Notes under the pieces: generated by a model
Seen by the model: the letters and a program-made list of their open reading frames with translations, nothing else
What the model was told of the DNA's origin: nothing
The model's database searches: none
Source of the DNA: JAEUWI01 sp942492815
GTDB taxonomy: Bacteria > Hydrogenedentota > Hydrogenedentia > Hydrogenedentales > JAEUWI01
Direction: 5' to 3'
Assembly (NCBI GenBank): GCA_942492815.1
Contig: OW818658.1
Span: forward strand, 806,001-870,000
DNA length: 64,000 nt
In this document: positions 16,073 through 24,519 of the stretch, piece by piece
How positions within the stretch are numbered: the stretch's first letter is position 1
How the letters are laid out: every line of letters starts with the position of its first letter
Translations under genes and position numbers: made by a program

Positions 16073-19069
16073 TTAAGAGGCGGTAATCAGGGGGGCTTTT
16101 TCGTCCGAGGAGAGCACGATGTCGCCAAGGTCGCGGAGTGCTCCTGCCTCAAGATCGATCTCTGAAAGGGAGGCATGGGGGCTGCCGTTATCCCTTGCGA
16201 GACTCGCTTCCACGACTATAGAATCCCCCCGCTCTTTTGCCGCCGTGTCTTCCGTTGTAAAAGAGATGCCGGGCGTCCCGTCGGGGCCTTCGTAGGGCAG
16301 GCAAAATTCCAGCGCTTCGATTTCCACGGGTAGCCAGTCCTCCAGGGAAATCCAGCCCTCTTCATCGGAGACAATGCGCCGGGCGACGGGCTGATCCGCT
16401 CCATAGTGTGCAACGCAGAGCACGACAGCCGATGCCAGCGGGAGCCCGTCGCCCCCCAGCAGGCGAGCGGTTGCCGACGCGGTCGGATAGAGGACAACTA
16501 ACTCCTCTGCGCCCTGTTCACCCGCCGTGCTCGTGCGCTCCGCGCTAGTTCCACGCACGTACCCCGCTTTGATAAAGGTGAACTCCGTACTCACGTAGGT
16601 GGTTAGTGGAGGCGAAGTGAAGCGTCCCCCTCCGTCGGTCGCCGCGTCGGGCAGATTGTCGATATAGGCGAGGCCATTTTCGTTCCACTGGCGTAGGCGA
16701 ACGGCCGCGCCCACGACGGGACTTCCATTGGGTTCCACGACGCGGAAGTTGCGCAGCCAAGGGTCGGGAAGCTCCAAGGTGACTTCCGTCGTGTCGTCCC
16801 CTTGCACATCGACCTGTTGCACGTGGGCAAGATCCCAGAGGGAGTCAAGCGCGCGGTGTGTAGAAGCGACGACATCGAACGAACGTTCATCACCAATGAG
16901 ATACAGCTTGAAAGTGCCGTCGAGGGACGTTGTGGTCCGCGCCGCATCTATCAGATTGACTTCCTCCTCGGTGGCGGACTTGGCGGTGACATAGGCCTCC
17001 GCGACGGCTTTTCCCGAGGGAACTCCGATGACCCGGCCGGTGATAACGAGGGCGGGGGGTAGCTGATAGCTCCAGGATGTTCGACTATCACTTGCCAGCG
17101 GGGGCAAGGCGCTTTCACCCCGCTTTCGCCCCTCCGCATCATAGACCGAGACGGCGTAGCGCTCGTGGGAAGGTAGGGCGTCCAACTGGAATTGACCCTC
17201 TGCGTTGGTTTGAACGTAGAAGCGGCTGCCTTCAACCGGGGTGGGCGTCGTCGGAACGGCGTCGGCGGGGCCGTCGTCACCGATGGTGCCCGCGACGAAA
17301 ACAAAATAGTGCGCGGCGGGCCTTGCATTCTCGAGCAGAATCTGACCGTCAAGCCCCGCCAATTCGGCAGTCCACGTGAGCGTCACAATTTCATCGCCCC
17401 CCACGGGAACGTCATGAAAGACCTGGGTGCCCTTGGTAGGGCTTTCGACATACAATCCTACAGAAGTGGCGGGCATGGCGGGCGGAAGGGAGAAGTGGCC
17501 CTTGGCGTCGGTGTGTGTATGGAAAGGCGCGGCTATCCCCGACGAAGCTGGTCCGGTGATTGAGCCATTACGTGGCGACTTGCCGCTACCCGTCACGCTC
17601 GGGGTGGGTAATACGAAAGGCGCTCCTGATAGTTCCAAGACGGGTGCATGATATTTGGTGGTGAACGAAATACAGGTGAGTCGCGCATCGGATACCGGCT
17701 CACCACTGCCGGTTACGATTCGTCCTTCAATGGATCGATTCGGTATCAAGACGAATTTCACCTCGGCCACCGACCTCTCGTCCAACTCAATTTGCTGTTG
17801 GAGCATCGTAAAGCCTTCGGCCTTCACGGCGATCAGGGTCGTCCCTGTGAATCGCACGCCCGAAATTCGAAAGCTTCCCGCCTCGTCCGTTATCGCCTCA
17901 TGGAGGTGCTCGCTCAGCTCGTAGGCCTTGTCGAGCGCAGCCTTCTTCAGCCACCGTCCCAAGCGGTCGGCGGGGTTGTCCGGGTACATATCGGGAAGTC
18001 CCGGCACGTGAAGTTGGGCAATTGAATCTTGTGGCACCCCCGCGACCACGAGCGCAATCGCGGCATTCGGAATGGGTTGCCCGATATCGTCCACCACCGT
18101 CCCAGCAACCTCGGCGTAGTGCTCGGGGTTGGCGATGGCCTGGATTTCATCGATGGCCATGCGCGGCGACGGAAGCTCTATCGCTGTGACGATTGCCCTA
18201 GTCTCGGCCTCTTCTGGTGGTGCCGTATTTGGGGCTACGTCGGGCAAAACCTCCGCGAAGGCGGGTGCGGCCGCAGGTATATTCGTTGCCGATGTGTCCG
18301 GTTGTTGATCCGCTGCAAACCAGAACCAAGTGCCCGTCGCGATTGCGATTCCTACTGCGGTGAATGTTGCCTTTTTCATAATGATGGCACCACCTGTTGA
18401 TGTTTTGCCTGCCACAGCCCGTGCCGCCGCGCCCGCATGGCCCGCGACGGCTATTTTTCCCAAGGCAACGCCCAGCGCGGGCGGAAGCGCGTCCACCTTC
18501 AGCCCCGCCATGGTGGTTGCCAGGGCACCCGCGCTCGTCGTGATGCCCCGTTGCCCCAGGATTTCCCGAATCTTCTCAATCGCCTCGTCGGTTTTGCGCT
18601 GCACCGTCTTCGTGGACACGCCCAGCGCCGCCGCCACGTCGTGGCGTGGTTTGCCTTCCAGGAAGTAGCCCACGATACAGTGGCGTTGCGCGTCGGGCAG
18701 TTGGCTTATGGCTTCGTCCACATGCTCAAAGAGATCCCGCGCCGAATATTCCGTCGATTGGGCGCGCGCGCTTTCGTGAGCCACCTCGCGCGAGCGCCGC
18801 CGCTGCTCCGAGCGGATGCGGCTGATGGCGGCGTTCACCGCCACGGAGTGGAGCCACGGCCCCACGGAACGATCAACCTTTCCGGGGTCTTGCGCCAGTT
18901 TCAGGAAGCAGTCTTGCGTGATTTCCTCGGCGTCCGCCGCATTTTGGAGTACGCGGTTACAGATGCCGAAGACCAGCGCGCCGTAGCGCTGGGTCAATGC
19001 GCGGAAGGCCAGGGCGTCCTGCTGGTATTGCCATCGCTGCAATAGCGCGATATCGGAAGGAGTTTGCAT
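16073..19069 (-). CDS. ECF sigma factor fused to a membrane anchor and carboxypeptidase-regulatory-like domains
   Basis: This 998-residue protein joins an intracellular sigma factor to a large extracytoplasmic part. Sigma region 2 lies at about residues 15-90 (YGALVFGICNRVLQNAADAE) and region 4 at about 118-172 with a helix-turn-helix (DVAAALGVSTKTVQRKTDEA). One membrane segment lies at about 234-252 (TFTAVGIAIATGTWFWFA). The remaining 740 residues contain repeated beta-sandwich modules of the carboxypeptidase-regulatory-like type (for example VAGTVVDDIGQPIPNAAIAL and IEGRIVTGSGEPVSDARLTC). Such sigma-membrane fusions are known from Planctomycetes and relatives and probably sense the envelope. 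ATG 19069 is set by GGAG nine bases upstream. A truncated relative lies at 15329-15790. Confidence 0.85.
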   Translation of the reverse strand: MQTPSDIALLQRWQYQQDALAFRALTQRYGALVFGICNRVLQNAADAEEITQDCFLKLAQDPGKVDRSVGPWLHSVAVNAAISRIRSEQRRRSREVAHESARAQSTEYSARDLFEHVDEAISQLPDAQRHCIVGYFLEGKPRHDVAAALGVSTKTVQRKTDEAIEKIREILGQRGITTSAGALATTMAGLKVDALPPALGVALGKIAVAGHAGAAARAVAGKTSTGGAIIMKKATFTAVGIAIATGTWFWFAADQQPDTSATNIPAAAPAFAEVLPDVAPNTAPPEEAETRAIVTAIELPSPRMAIDEIQAIANPEHYAEVAGTVVDDIGQPIPNAAIALVVAGVPQDSIAQLHVPGLPDMYPDNPADRLGRWLKKAALDKAYELSEHLHEAITDEAGSFRISGVRFTGTTLIAVKAEGFTMLQQQIELDERSVAEVKFVLIPNRSIEGRIVTGSGEPVSDARLTCISFTTKYHAPVLELSGAPFVLPTPSVTGSGKSPRNGSITGPASSGIAAPFHTHTDAKGHFSLPPAMPATSVGLYVESPTKGTQVFHDVPVGGDEIVTLTWTAELAGLDGQILLENARPAAHYFVFVAGTIGDDGPADAVPTTPTPVEGSRFYVQTNAEGQFQLDALPSHERYAVSVYDAEGRKRGESALPPLASDSRTSWSYQLPPALVITGRVIGVPSGKAVAEAYVTAKSATEEEVNLIDAARTTTSLDGTFKLYLIGDERSFDVVASTHRALDSLWDLAHVQQVDVQGDDTTEVTLELPDPWLRNFRVVEPNGSPVVGAAVRLRQWNENGLAYIDNLPDAATDGGGRFTSPPLTTYVSTEFTFIKAGYVRGTSAERTSTAGEQGAEELVVLYPTASATARLLGGDGLPLASAVVLCVAHYGADQPVARRIVSDEEGWISLEDWLPVEIEALEFCLPYEGPDGTPGISFTTEDTAAKERGDSIVVEASLARDNGSPHASLSEIDLEAGALRDLGDIVLSSDEKAPLITAS

Positions 19070-19217
19070 GGACATACTCTCCAAGGGTTGCGAAATCGGG
19101 CGGGAGGTATTAGCGCAACATCCGCCGGTCTGTGGTTCAACACGATTCGCACCTTAGACGCCACAGACCCCGGCATGTGGACAACTCAACTAAATAAACA
19201 CCTGGAGGTGGCGAATG

Positions 19218-19985
19218 TCAGTTCTTCGGCCGCCACGGAAAAAACGCGGGCGTCTTCCGTGCGTACTCCGCATACTTTGGTCGCGTCTCGGCCATGCGCT
19301 TTTCCAGCAGGGGCACGCCGGAGACCTTCATGAGCAGCAGCGTCATCACGAGGGGACTTAACACGGTGTAGGTCACGTAAGGCGCGGGGAGGGCGGTGAT
19401 GTAGAGTCCCCACCACACGAGGGCGTCGCCGAAGTAGTTGGGGTGGCGCGTGTAGCGCCAGAGGCCCTGGTCCATGACCTTGCCCTGGTTCTCCGGCTTC
19501 GCCTTGAACCGCGCAAGCTCCCAGTCGCCGATGCTCTCGAAGGTCAGGCCCGCCAGGAAGATCACCACGCCCACCAGCGCGAGGCCATCCCAGGGCACGG
19601 GGGATTCCGCCGCGATGGCGACCTGCAGCGGCAGGGAGATGAACCACGTGAGAAAGCCCTGGAGGAGGAAGACCGTGAAGAGGCTTTTCCACGCGAAGGA
19701 TGGGCCGTTGTGATCGCGCATGGCCTTGTAGCGGTAGTCCTCCGGCTGGCCCCAGTTACGCCGGGTGAGGTAGAGGGACAGGCGCGCTCCCCAGAGGAAG
19801 ACCATGCCCGCGAGCAGGACCTGGTGGGGTGTGGGCGGATTGTGGAAGCGCAGGCCGACGGTGCACACGAGGATGAAGCCGAGGCCCCAGAAGCAGTCGA
19901 TGATGCTGGCGTTGCGCATCAGCAGGCTGAGCCCCCAGAGCAGTAGGACGAAGACGAGCAGGGCCAGGGCGGTGGTGATTAACAT
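19218..19985 (-). CDS. DUF1295 (steroid-reductase-like) membrane protein
   Basis: The 255-residue polytopic protein has the family pattern of DUF1295: SIIDCFWGLGF near the start, WGARLSLYLTRRNWGQPEDY in the middle, and GLWRYTRHPNYFGDALVWWG near residue 175, followed by PLLEKRM and the YAEYARKTPAFFPW end. The family is related to 3-oxo-5-alpha-steroid dehydrogenases and isoprenylcysteine methyltransferases; the substrate is unknown. A decayed copy of its last 40 codons lies at 15152-15269. Confidence 0.88.
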   Translation of the reverse strand: MLITTALALLVFVLLLWGLSLLMRNASIIDCFWGLGFILVCTVGLRFHNPPTPHQVLLAGMVFLWGARLSLYLTRRNWGQPEDYRYKAMRDHNGPSFAWKSLFTVFLLQGFLTWFISLPLQVAIAAESPVPWDGLALVGVVIFLAGLTFESIGDWELARFKAKPENQGKVMDQGLWRYTRHPNYFGDALVWWGLYITALPAPYVTYTVLSPLVMTLLLMKVSGVPLLEKRMAETRPKYAEYARKTPAFFPWRPKN

Positions 19986-20270
19986 GAAGGGGTCCTCACG
20001 GCGCTACGGGCAGCTTGGCGCGCGCCTTCCTGAATTCGTCCAAGCGTGGATTCGATATCGGGCCATGGTAGCGTTTGACTACATCGCGGGGACCCGCGAA
20101 TCCTAGCCCTGCTATCGTAACACGGAGGTGATCGAAAAGGCTAAGTAATTGGAGTGGAAGATGTTGCATGACGAGGTGCGCAATTGGCACGGAAGGCGCT
20201 TGGCGTGAGCATGTGCCGATGGAAGGCACGGACCAAACTAAAATCCCGAACTCGGGTGGAGGAAGAAAAC

Positions 20271-20444
20271 ATGAGCAACATCAAAATCACCGACCTGAAA
20301 GAAACCACGGAAGTCACCACGGTCCAGGCCGAGAATGTGAAGGGCGGCGGTGTCCACATCAATTTCGAAGGCATTGATGGCGAATTCAAGGACACCGATC
20401 ACAAGGGCGGGGTCTCGCTGACCATCTCAAAGCTCAAGTCCTGA
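20271..20444 (+). CDS. double-glycine-leader peptide 1, Hcp-like core
   Basis: The 57-residue peptide has a leader (MSNIKITDLKETTEV...) ending in AENVKGG, so cleavage is expected after Gly25-Gly26. The core GVHINFEGIDGEFKDTDHKG and the next GVSL resemble the start of Hcp, the tube protein of type VI secretion, where I recall a pattern like xxxKxDGIxGESxDxxHKxxI. It is far too short to be Hcp. GGAGG eight bases before ATG 20271 is strong, and a small hairpin (CCCGA-ac-TCGGG) sits just before it. First gene of a three-peptide run. Confidence 0.75.
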   Translation: MSNIKITDLKETTEVTTVQAENVKGGGVHINFEGIDGEFKDTDHKGGVSLTISKLKS

Positions 20445-20501
20445 TTTTCAATTAACCTATCCGTCAACCCGGAACCCCGAGATGGGGTGGAGGAACTTGC
20501 C

Positions 20502-20684
20502 ATGAGCAACATCAAGTTGAATGAACTGACCGACTCGACCGCCGTAAGCGAACAGGAAGCTGCCCAAGTGAAGGGCGGTCCGATCTACATGCAGTACGAG
20601 GGCATCAAAGGCGATGTCTCCGCGCAGAGTAAGCACATCGGGGGCGTCAACGCGACCCTTTGCGACGGATCCGTTCGATTCTAA
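20502..20684 (+). CDS. double-glycine-leader peptide 2, Hcp-like core with H-X9-DG end
   Basis: The 60-residue peptide shares MSNIK and the layout of peptide 1; its leader ends EQEAAQVKGG. The core begins PIYMQYEGIKGDVSAQSKHI, parallel to peptide 1. It ends HIGGVNATLCDGSVRF, where His, nine residues, Asp-Gly reproduces the H-X9-DG motif of DUF1559 pseudopilin-like proteins of PVC bacteria. The upstream segment GGGTGGAGGAA and the ATGAGCAACATCAA start are nearly the same as in peptide 1, which indicates duplication. A single Cys lies within the motif. Confidence 0.75.
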   Translation: MSNIKLNELTDSTAVSEQEAAQVKGGPIYMQYEGIKGDVSAQSKHIGGVNATLCDGSVRF

Positions 20685-20747
20685 CGATTCGCCCCATCCT
20701 TCAATTTCCCCCGCAACACGCCCCACATCAACGTAAGGAGTCCCACT

Positions 20748-20927
20748 ATGGCAACTGTAAAGATAGATGACTTGAAATCAGAATCTGCCGAAGCCCAGCC
20801 CGTAACCCTCGAAGAAGCGGCCCAGATCATGGGCGGCGCCGAAGCCAAGCCCAAGGCGAAGTCCGAGCAGCAGGTGTACTTGACCTATAAGCTCGAAAAC
20901 GTTCTGGTCTCCTCGTACTCCTCCTAA
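20748..20927 (+). CDS. double-glycine-leader peptide 3
   Basis: The 59-residue peptide has a leader ending TLEEAAQIMGG at residue 30 and a core AEAKPKAKSEQQVYLTYKLE followed by NVLVSSYSS. The core is unlike peptides 1 and 2 but closely matches the separate copy at 15820. AAGGAG seven bases before ATG 20748 supports the start. It ends the run of three small genes spaced 57 and 63 bases apart. No transporter or modifying enzyme lies nearby. Confidence 0.75.
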   Translation: MATVKIDDLKSESAEAQPVTLEEAAQIMGGAEAKPKAKSEQQVYLTYKLENVLVSSYSS

Positions 20928-21328
20928 TGCGTCGGGCTCGTTAAATCCACGAGTTCACGGGGCCCCCCGAGAATAAAATACACGGGCGCGATGCCCGGGC
21001 CGTGCGGAAACGGTCCGCACCGATCCCCTACGACAAGGATCAGAGCCCACATCGCGCCCGTGCGGGGTTACAAACGAAGCGAAACCTCAAAGAGGCGGAT
21101 CCAGGGCTAACTTTCCTCGGCTCGGATGGGTGGCTTGGTTTGTACAAAAATGTACGGGGCAAAAGATCGCGACTCGATCGCGGGTCCGGGGCATCGAGGG
21201 CTTCCCTGGGAAGATCGGGGCACGAATTCCCGATCCGCTCGCCCGCGCCGCCGCCGCCTCAGCGACCTTGTCCTATAAGACGCCGGGGCCCCGCCGCCCG
21301 GGACAAAAAAATGCGCCGGGCAAGGCGA
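20928..21328. other. structured gap after the peptide genes
   Basis: CACGGGCGCGATG at 20981-20993 pairs perfectly with CATCGCGCCCGTG at 21050-21062, with a smaller GTGCGG/CCGCAC hairpin inside. This is a long double hairpin without a T tract. A GTAC-N6-GTAC site lies at 21142-21155. I see no protein gene that I can support here. Confidence 0.5.
21142..21155. promoter_or_regulatory. GTAC-AAAAAT-GTAC site
   Basis: Two GTAC half-sites flank six A/T bases. The same arrangement occurs at 35261-35274 (GTAC-GTTTTT-GTAC), and half-conserved copies lie at 35301-35313 and 40150-40163. It lies between convergent genes here, so a regulatory role at this copy is doubtful. Confidence 0.35.
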
Positions 21329-21862
21329 TTACTTCATGGGTGCATCCGAAACGGCACCTAACGCGCCGGACTGCTCGGTAAGCGCCGCCACGAATCCCTC
21401 CGGATCTTCCGGCGAGACGATAAAGGTCTTCCGCGCCGTACGAAGGACCACGGAGAGCTTGGGATCCGTCACGAATGGTCGAAAGTTGCCCAGCTTCCGG
21501 CTCCGGAAATAACCCGAGAAGCAGAAGAGCCCGCCATTGCCGTAAATGCGCCAGCCGCCCTTCATTGCTTCCGAGTCGATGTTGAAATCGCGCAGATCGC
21601 CGAGATCGACGGACGAACTCCAGCCCAACCGCTGAATTCGAAGCCGGTCACGCTCCAGGGTGTAGCCCTGGACCATGAACAGCGGGCCAATCGCCATAAA
21701 CCCAAGGGGCATGATGACCATCGAGAGGGTCCAAACCGCAAGTTCCCTCGGACCGGTGAACAGGCCAAAGCCGATGATGACAATCATCAGGGCATAGGTG
21801 AATACGGTCGCCCCGCGTATCAGGGCGCTCATCGGTGCCGCGGGAAAGTATGGGCTGTTCAT
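21329..21862 (-). CDS. membrane protein with bacterial PH domain (bPH_5-like)
   Basis: The 177-residue protein has two hydrophobic segments near residues 14-35 and 40-65. A short C-terminal domain (GYTLERDRLRIQRLGWSS, then the GGWRIYGNGGLFCFSGYFRS strand and a final FIVSPEDPEGFVAAL) fits the PF10882-type bacterial PH fold. The function is unknown; the fold usually sits on the cytoplasmic face of the membrane. ATG 21862 follows GGAG by about nine bases. It is downstream of, and on the same strand as, the DUF4838 gene, 82 bases away. Confidence 0.7.
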   Translation of the reverse strand: MNSPYFPAAPMSALIRGATVFTYALMIVIIGFGLFTGPRELAVWTLSMVIMPLGFMAIGPLFMVQGYTLERDRLRIQRLGWSSSVDLGDLRDFNIDSEAMKGGWRIYGNGGLFCFSGYFRSRKLGNFRPFVTDPKLSVVLRTARKTFIVSPEDPEGFVAALTEQSGALGAVSDAPMK

Positions 21863-21944
21863 GTCGGAATCTCCAACGTGATATACCACCGTCAAGCCCG
21901 GCCTATTCGCCCCCTTGGGGGCGCGGGACGCGCGGGTATGGATG

Positions 21945-23948
21945 CTACTTCATCAGCTCATCCAGATTCATGCGCGGACGTTCCCAGTAGGCGGTGGCGT
22001 GGAAGAGATCCGAGAAAAAGCTGAGCTCGTTGGCTTTTCGGAAAGCCACCAGGGCGTCGAGTGCCGCTTTTCCCGCTTCCACTTTGTCCGGCGTCAGCGT
22101 TTCCTCGCCATCGTAGATCTCCGCCAGGCGCGCGGCGAGCCGGGCATGATCGAGGCCAAGCTGGACGAATCGGACCCGTTCCACATACTGCGAGTCGTGC
22201 AGAGCAGCCGTCGCTGCGAGGGCCTCCTCCAGCAGTGCCTCGGCCGGCGCAAAGGATTCCGGCGGAAACATATGGTGGGCGCGTTTCACATAGTTGGCGT
22301 AGCGCCGTTCGACCTCGCGATACAGCTCCGTGAAGGGGAGGGTGTTCTCCGTGGCGTAGTCTTCCCAGTATTGATAGTAGCGGTCGATGGCGTCCGCCGC
22401 GGGCCCGAAGGCGGCGAGGAATTCCGCGCGGATGGCCTCCAGCTCCAGTTCCGGTTTGGCAAACAATCGCATGTGCAGATACAGGCGCGGCAGTTGCGCG
22501 GCCCACTGTCCCGTCAGGGAATCAAAGGAGGCGCCTTCCATGCCGTGCTCGACGGCGAACTTGAAGAAATCGCCCTCCTGCCGGGTTTCGAAGTGCGGCA
22601 TCACGTAGCCATCGTGCAGGTAGTTGGGGCGGTAGCCCATGCGGATGCCCGTTGCACGCCATCCGAGCCACTGTGTTTTCATCCATTCCACGGCTTCGTC
22701 CGGCATGGGGAAATAGCGCAAGTGCGGGTCCTGCCACTGCACGAATTCGCCGTAGACATTCCGGTCGAGCGTGATGCCCGTCACGGGCGCGGTAAACTCG
22801 TTCTCATAGATAAATGAAATCGACACCTGCGCATTGGGGTTCTTCTTGCGGGCTTTCTCCTGCATGATTTTCCAGAAGCGCGCCATGCGATCCGAGGCCG
22901 CCCCGCCGAAGAGTCCCTCGCTGCGCGGGTCCGCGCCATAGTGGTAAGAGGCGAACCACGGCGGATTCGTCGGCTGGGGGCCGTCCCAGGCGCGACAATT
23001 CGCACAGGTGCAGCGGCCCGGACGGTCCACCGGGCCCAGCACCAGCACGCTCTTGCCGTCCCACTGGTCAATCGCGAAGTCCTGCAACTCCTCGTTCGAC
23101 TCGCACATGGGCGTGTTGTCGTAGTCGGGGTCCGGGTGCCCGCGGGTGCCGTCCGCACGCAGGGCGAACCACTCCGGATGCTCCTTGCCATAGCGCTTCC
23201 ACCAGCCATAGAAATAGTGGCCGACCGGCGGCTTGATGTCCATGCCGCCCATGCGATGTCGGCGCAGCAGCACCTCCAGCGCTTTCGCATAGGCCGCCGC
23301 GCCCCCTTCGCTGAAGCCCACGCGCGCGTTGTCCGCGTCGATGGGTTGGCCGCTCATGACGGATTGAATGTGGGACAGATAGAAGTGTCGAAACTGGAGC
23401 GACGGAGCGCGGCTCTCGTTGATGGCAGAAAAGGCAATAGTGTCGGTCTTCGGGGCCCACGTACCCAGTTCACCGGGCCAGAGCCAACGCACGCCAACGA
23501 AGCGCTCCAACACTTCGTACACACCGAAGAGCGCTCCCGAATCGGGATTGCTGTCGGACATTGGATCGCCGCCCGCGTCGTGCCCCGCGATGAACAGATC
23601 GTTGCCCACGGAACGGATCAGGTACGTCTCGCGGGGCAACTGGTCCGGCTCGATACCAAGACGGCGACCCGTCTCGGTATCGCCAATGAAGACGCGGGTG
23701 TGGAGCGTCTCGGGAATCGCGGCTTCCGTGACCACCGCCAGCCGGACCCCCGTGGCCTTCTCAACATGCGCCGCGAGTTCCTTCACGGCATACTGCGTGG
23801 TGGGTGTGGGCTGCACGGCGGTGACGATGGCGGCCGTAGCCCTGCCCTCGTTCACGAGGGAAACCTGGGCGGATACAGGAAGCATCAGGGCGAACGCGGC
23901 GAGCGCCACCAGGCATAGTCGAACGGGCAACACAAGAAGTAACTTCAT
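21945..23948 (-). CDS. secreted DUF4838 protein, glycoside-hydrolase-like
   Basis: The 667-residue protein has a signal peptide (MKLLLVLPVRLCLVALAAFA). Residues 50-120 (QYAVKELAAHVEKATGVRLA and VFIGDTETGRRLG) form the small alpha/beta domain that precedes GH20/GH67-type barrels. The barrel follows, with YEVLERFVGVRWLWPGELGT and WKRYGKEHPEWFALRADGTR typical of DUF4838. A Cys cluster (RCTCANCRAWDG) is also seen in this family. Members are presumed to act on glycans, perhaps glucuronides; the substrate is not known. It is the last large gene of a minus-strand carbohydrate block with a symporter and a sialidase. Confidence 0.82.
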   Translation of the reverse strand: MKLLLVLPVRLCLVALAAFALMLPVSAQVSLVNEGRATAAIVTAVQPTPTTQYAVKELAAHVEKATGVRLAVVTEAAIPETLHTRVFIGDTETGRRLGIEPDQLPRETYLIRSVGNDLFIAGHDAGGDPMSDSNPDSGALFGVYEVLERFVGVRWLWPGELGTWAPKTDTIAFSAINESRAPSLQFRHFYLSHIQSVMSGQPIDADNARVGFSEGGAAAYAKALEVLLRRHRMGGMDIKPPVGHYFYGWWKRYGKEHPEWFALRADGTRGHPDPDYDNTPMCESNEELQDFAIDQWDGKSVLVLGPVDRPGRCTCANCRAWDGPQPTNPPWFASYHYGADPRSEGLFGGAASDRMARFWKIMQEKARKKNPNAQVSISFIYENEFTAPVTGITLDRNVYGEFVQWQDPHLRYFPMPDEAVEWMKTQWLGWRATGIRMGYRPNYLHDGYVMPHFETRQEGDFFKFAVEHGMEGASFDSLTGQWAAQLPRLYLHMRLFAKPELELEAIRAEFLAAFGPAADAIDRYYQYWEDYATENTLPFTELYREVERRYANYVKRAHHMFPPESFAPAEALLEEALAATAALHDSQYVERVRFVQLGLDHARLAARLAEIYDGEETLTPDKVEAGKAALDALVAFRKANELSFFSDLFHATAYWERPRMNLDELMK

Positions 23949-24028
23949 CCGGACGGGGGTTCCTTTAAGGCACGGGGGAATTGGCGGATGTCTTTATCGT
24001 GCATGTCGGGCACCGAGATGTCAATTGT

Positions 24029-24064
24029 GGGTCTTATGGGTCTTATGGGTCTTATGGGTATTCT
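24029..24064. repeat. GGGTCTTAT tandem repeat
   Basis: Three perfect copies of GGGTCTTAT and one degenerate copy lie between the DUF4838 gene start and the Dabb gene end. The same 9-base unit occurs eight times in a row at 37369 and in degenerate form at 56807. Only one arm is visible here. Confidence 0.8.
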
Positions 24065-24084
24065 GAGTCCGCCCCAGAAGCAAA

Positions 24085-24115
24085 GCGCCCGGGATCTCGC
24101 CGAGATCCCGGGCGC
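24085..24115 (-). terminator. terminator of the symporter-sialidase-Dabb transcript
   Basis: Two perfect 15-base arms (GCGCCCGGGATCTCG and its complement) lie 12 bases after the Dabb stop codon. On the minus strand the hairpin is followed by CTTTGCTTCT, a moderate T-rich tail. Confidence 0.7.
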
Positions 24116-24127
24116 TCGAAGTGGCCT

Positions 24128-24517
24128 TTATTCCGCCCAGTAGTCAAACACACAAACGTCGGATACCTTGTCGCCCAACTTGGCTACGAAGCCTTTGTGC
24201 GCTTCGTGCACGATGTAGGCGTCGAGGTCTTCCTGACTGTGGAAGGTGAGGGTGAAGGCGTGGGTGAGGCCTTTGTCCAGGTTTTCCTTGCTCACGTTGG
24301 TGCCCCATTCGAAGTCTTTGATCAGGTCGATCTCCTTTTCCAGGTTTACAAAGGCGGCGGACACCTCTTTGGCCGCTTCTTCGCTGGAGAACTTGAACAT
24401 GACGATGTGACGCAGTTCTTTCATGGATGCTTTCTCTTCCACGGCGCTCGCGCGCTGTACGGAGCCCGCGACGCAGGCCACCAATGCAACACACGATACA
24501 ATGAGCAGTTTCTTCAT
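24128..24517 (-). CDS. exported Dabb-family (stress-responsive A/B barrel) protein
   Basis: The 129-residue protein has a signal peptide (MKKLLIVSCVALVACVAGSV) followed by a single Dabb ferredoxin-like domain: LRHIVMFKFSSEEAAKEVSA, then FEWGTNVS, THAFTLTFHSQEDLDAYIVH and the C-terminal VCVFDYW strand. Dabb domains form dimeric barrels; the role of exported versions is unknown. Only two bases separate it from the upstream sialidase gene, so the two are co-transcribed. Confidence 0.88.
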   Translation of the reverse strand: MKKLLIVSCVALVACVAGSVQRASAVEEKASMKELRHIVMFKFSSEEAAKEVSAAFVNLEKEIDLIKDFEWGTNVSKENLDKGLTHAFTLTFHSQEDLDAYIVHEAHKGFVAKLGDKVSDVCVFDYWAE

Positions 24518-24519
24518 GG

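Noticed and set aside
20271..20684. Calling the small peptides Hcp or type VI secretion components
   Set aside because: Only about 20 core residues resemble the start of Hcp; the rest of the barrel and any type VI genes are absent.
21945..23918. Long plus-strand frames (300 and 325 codons) over the DUF4838 gene
   Set aside because: They are antisense shadows of a GC-rich gene: Arg/Ala/Gly-rich, no recognisable domain, no ribosome site.
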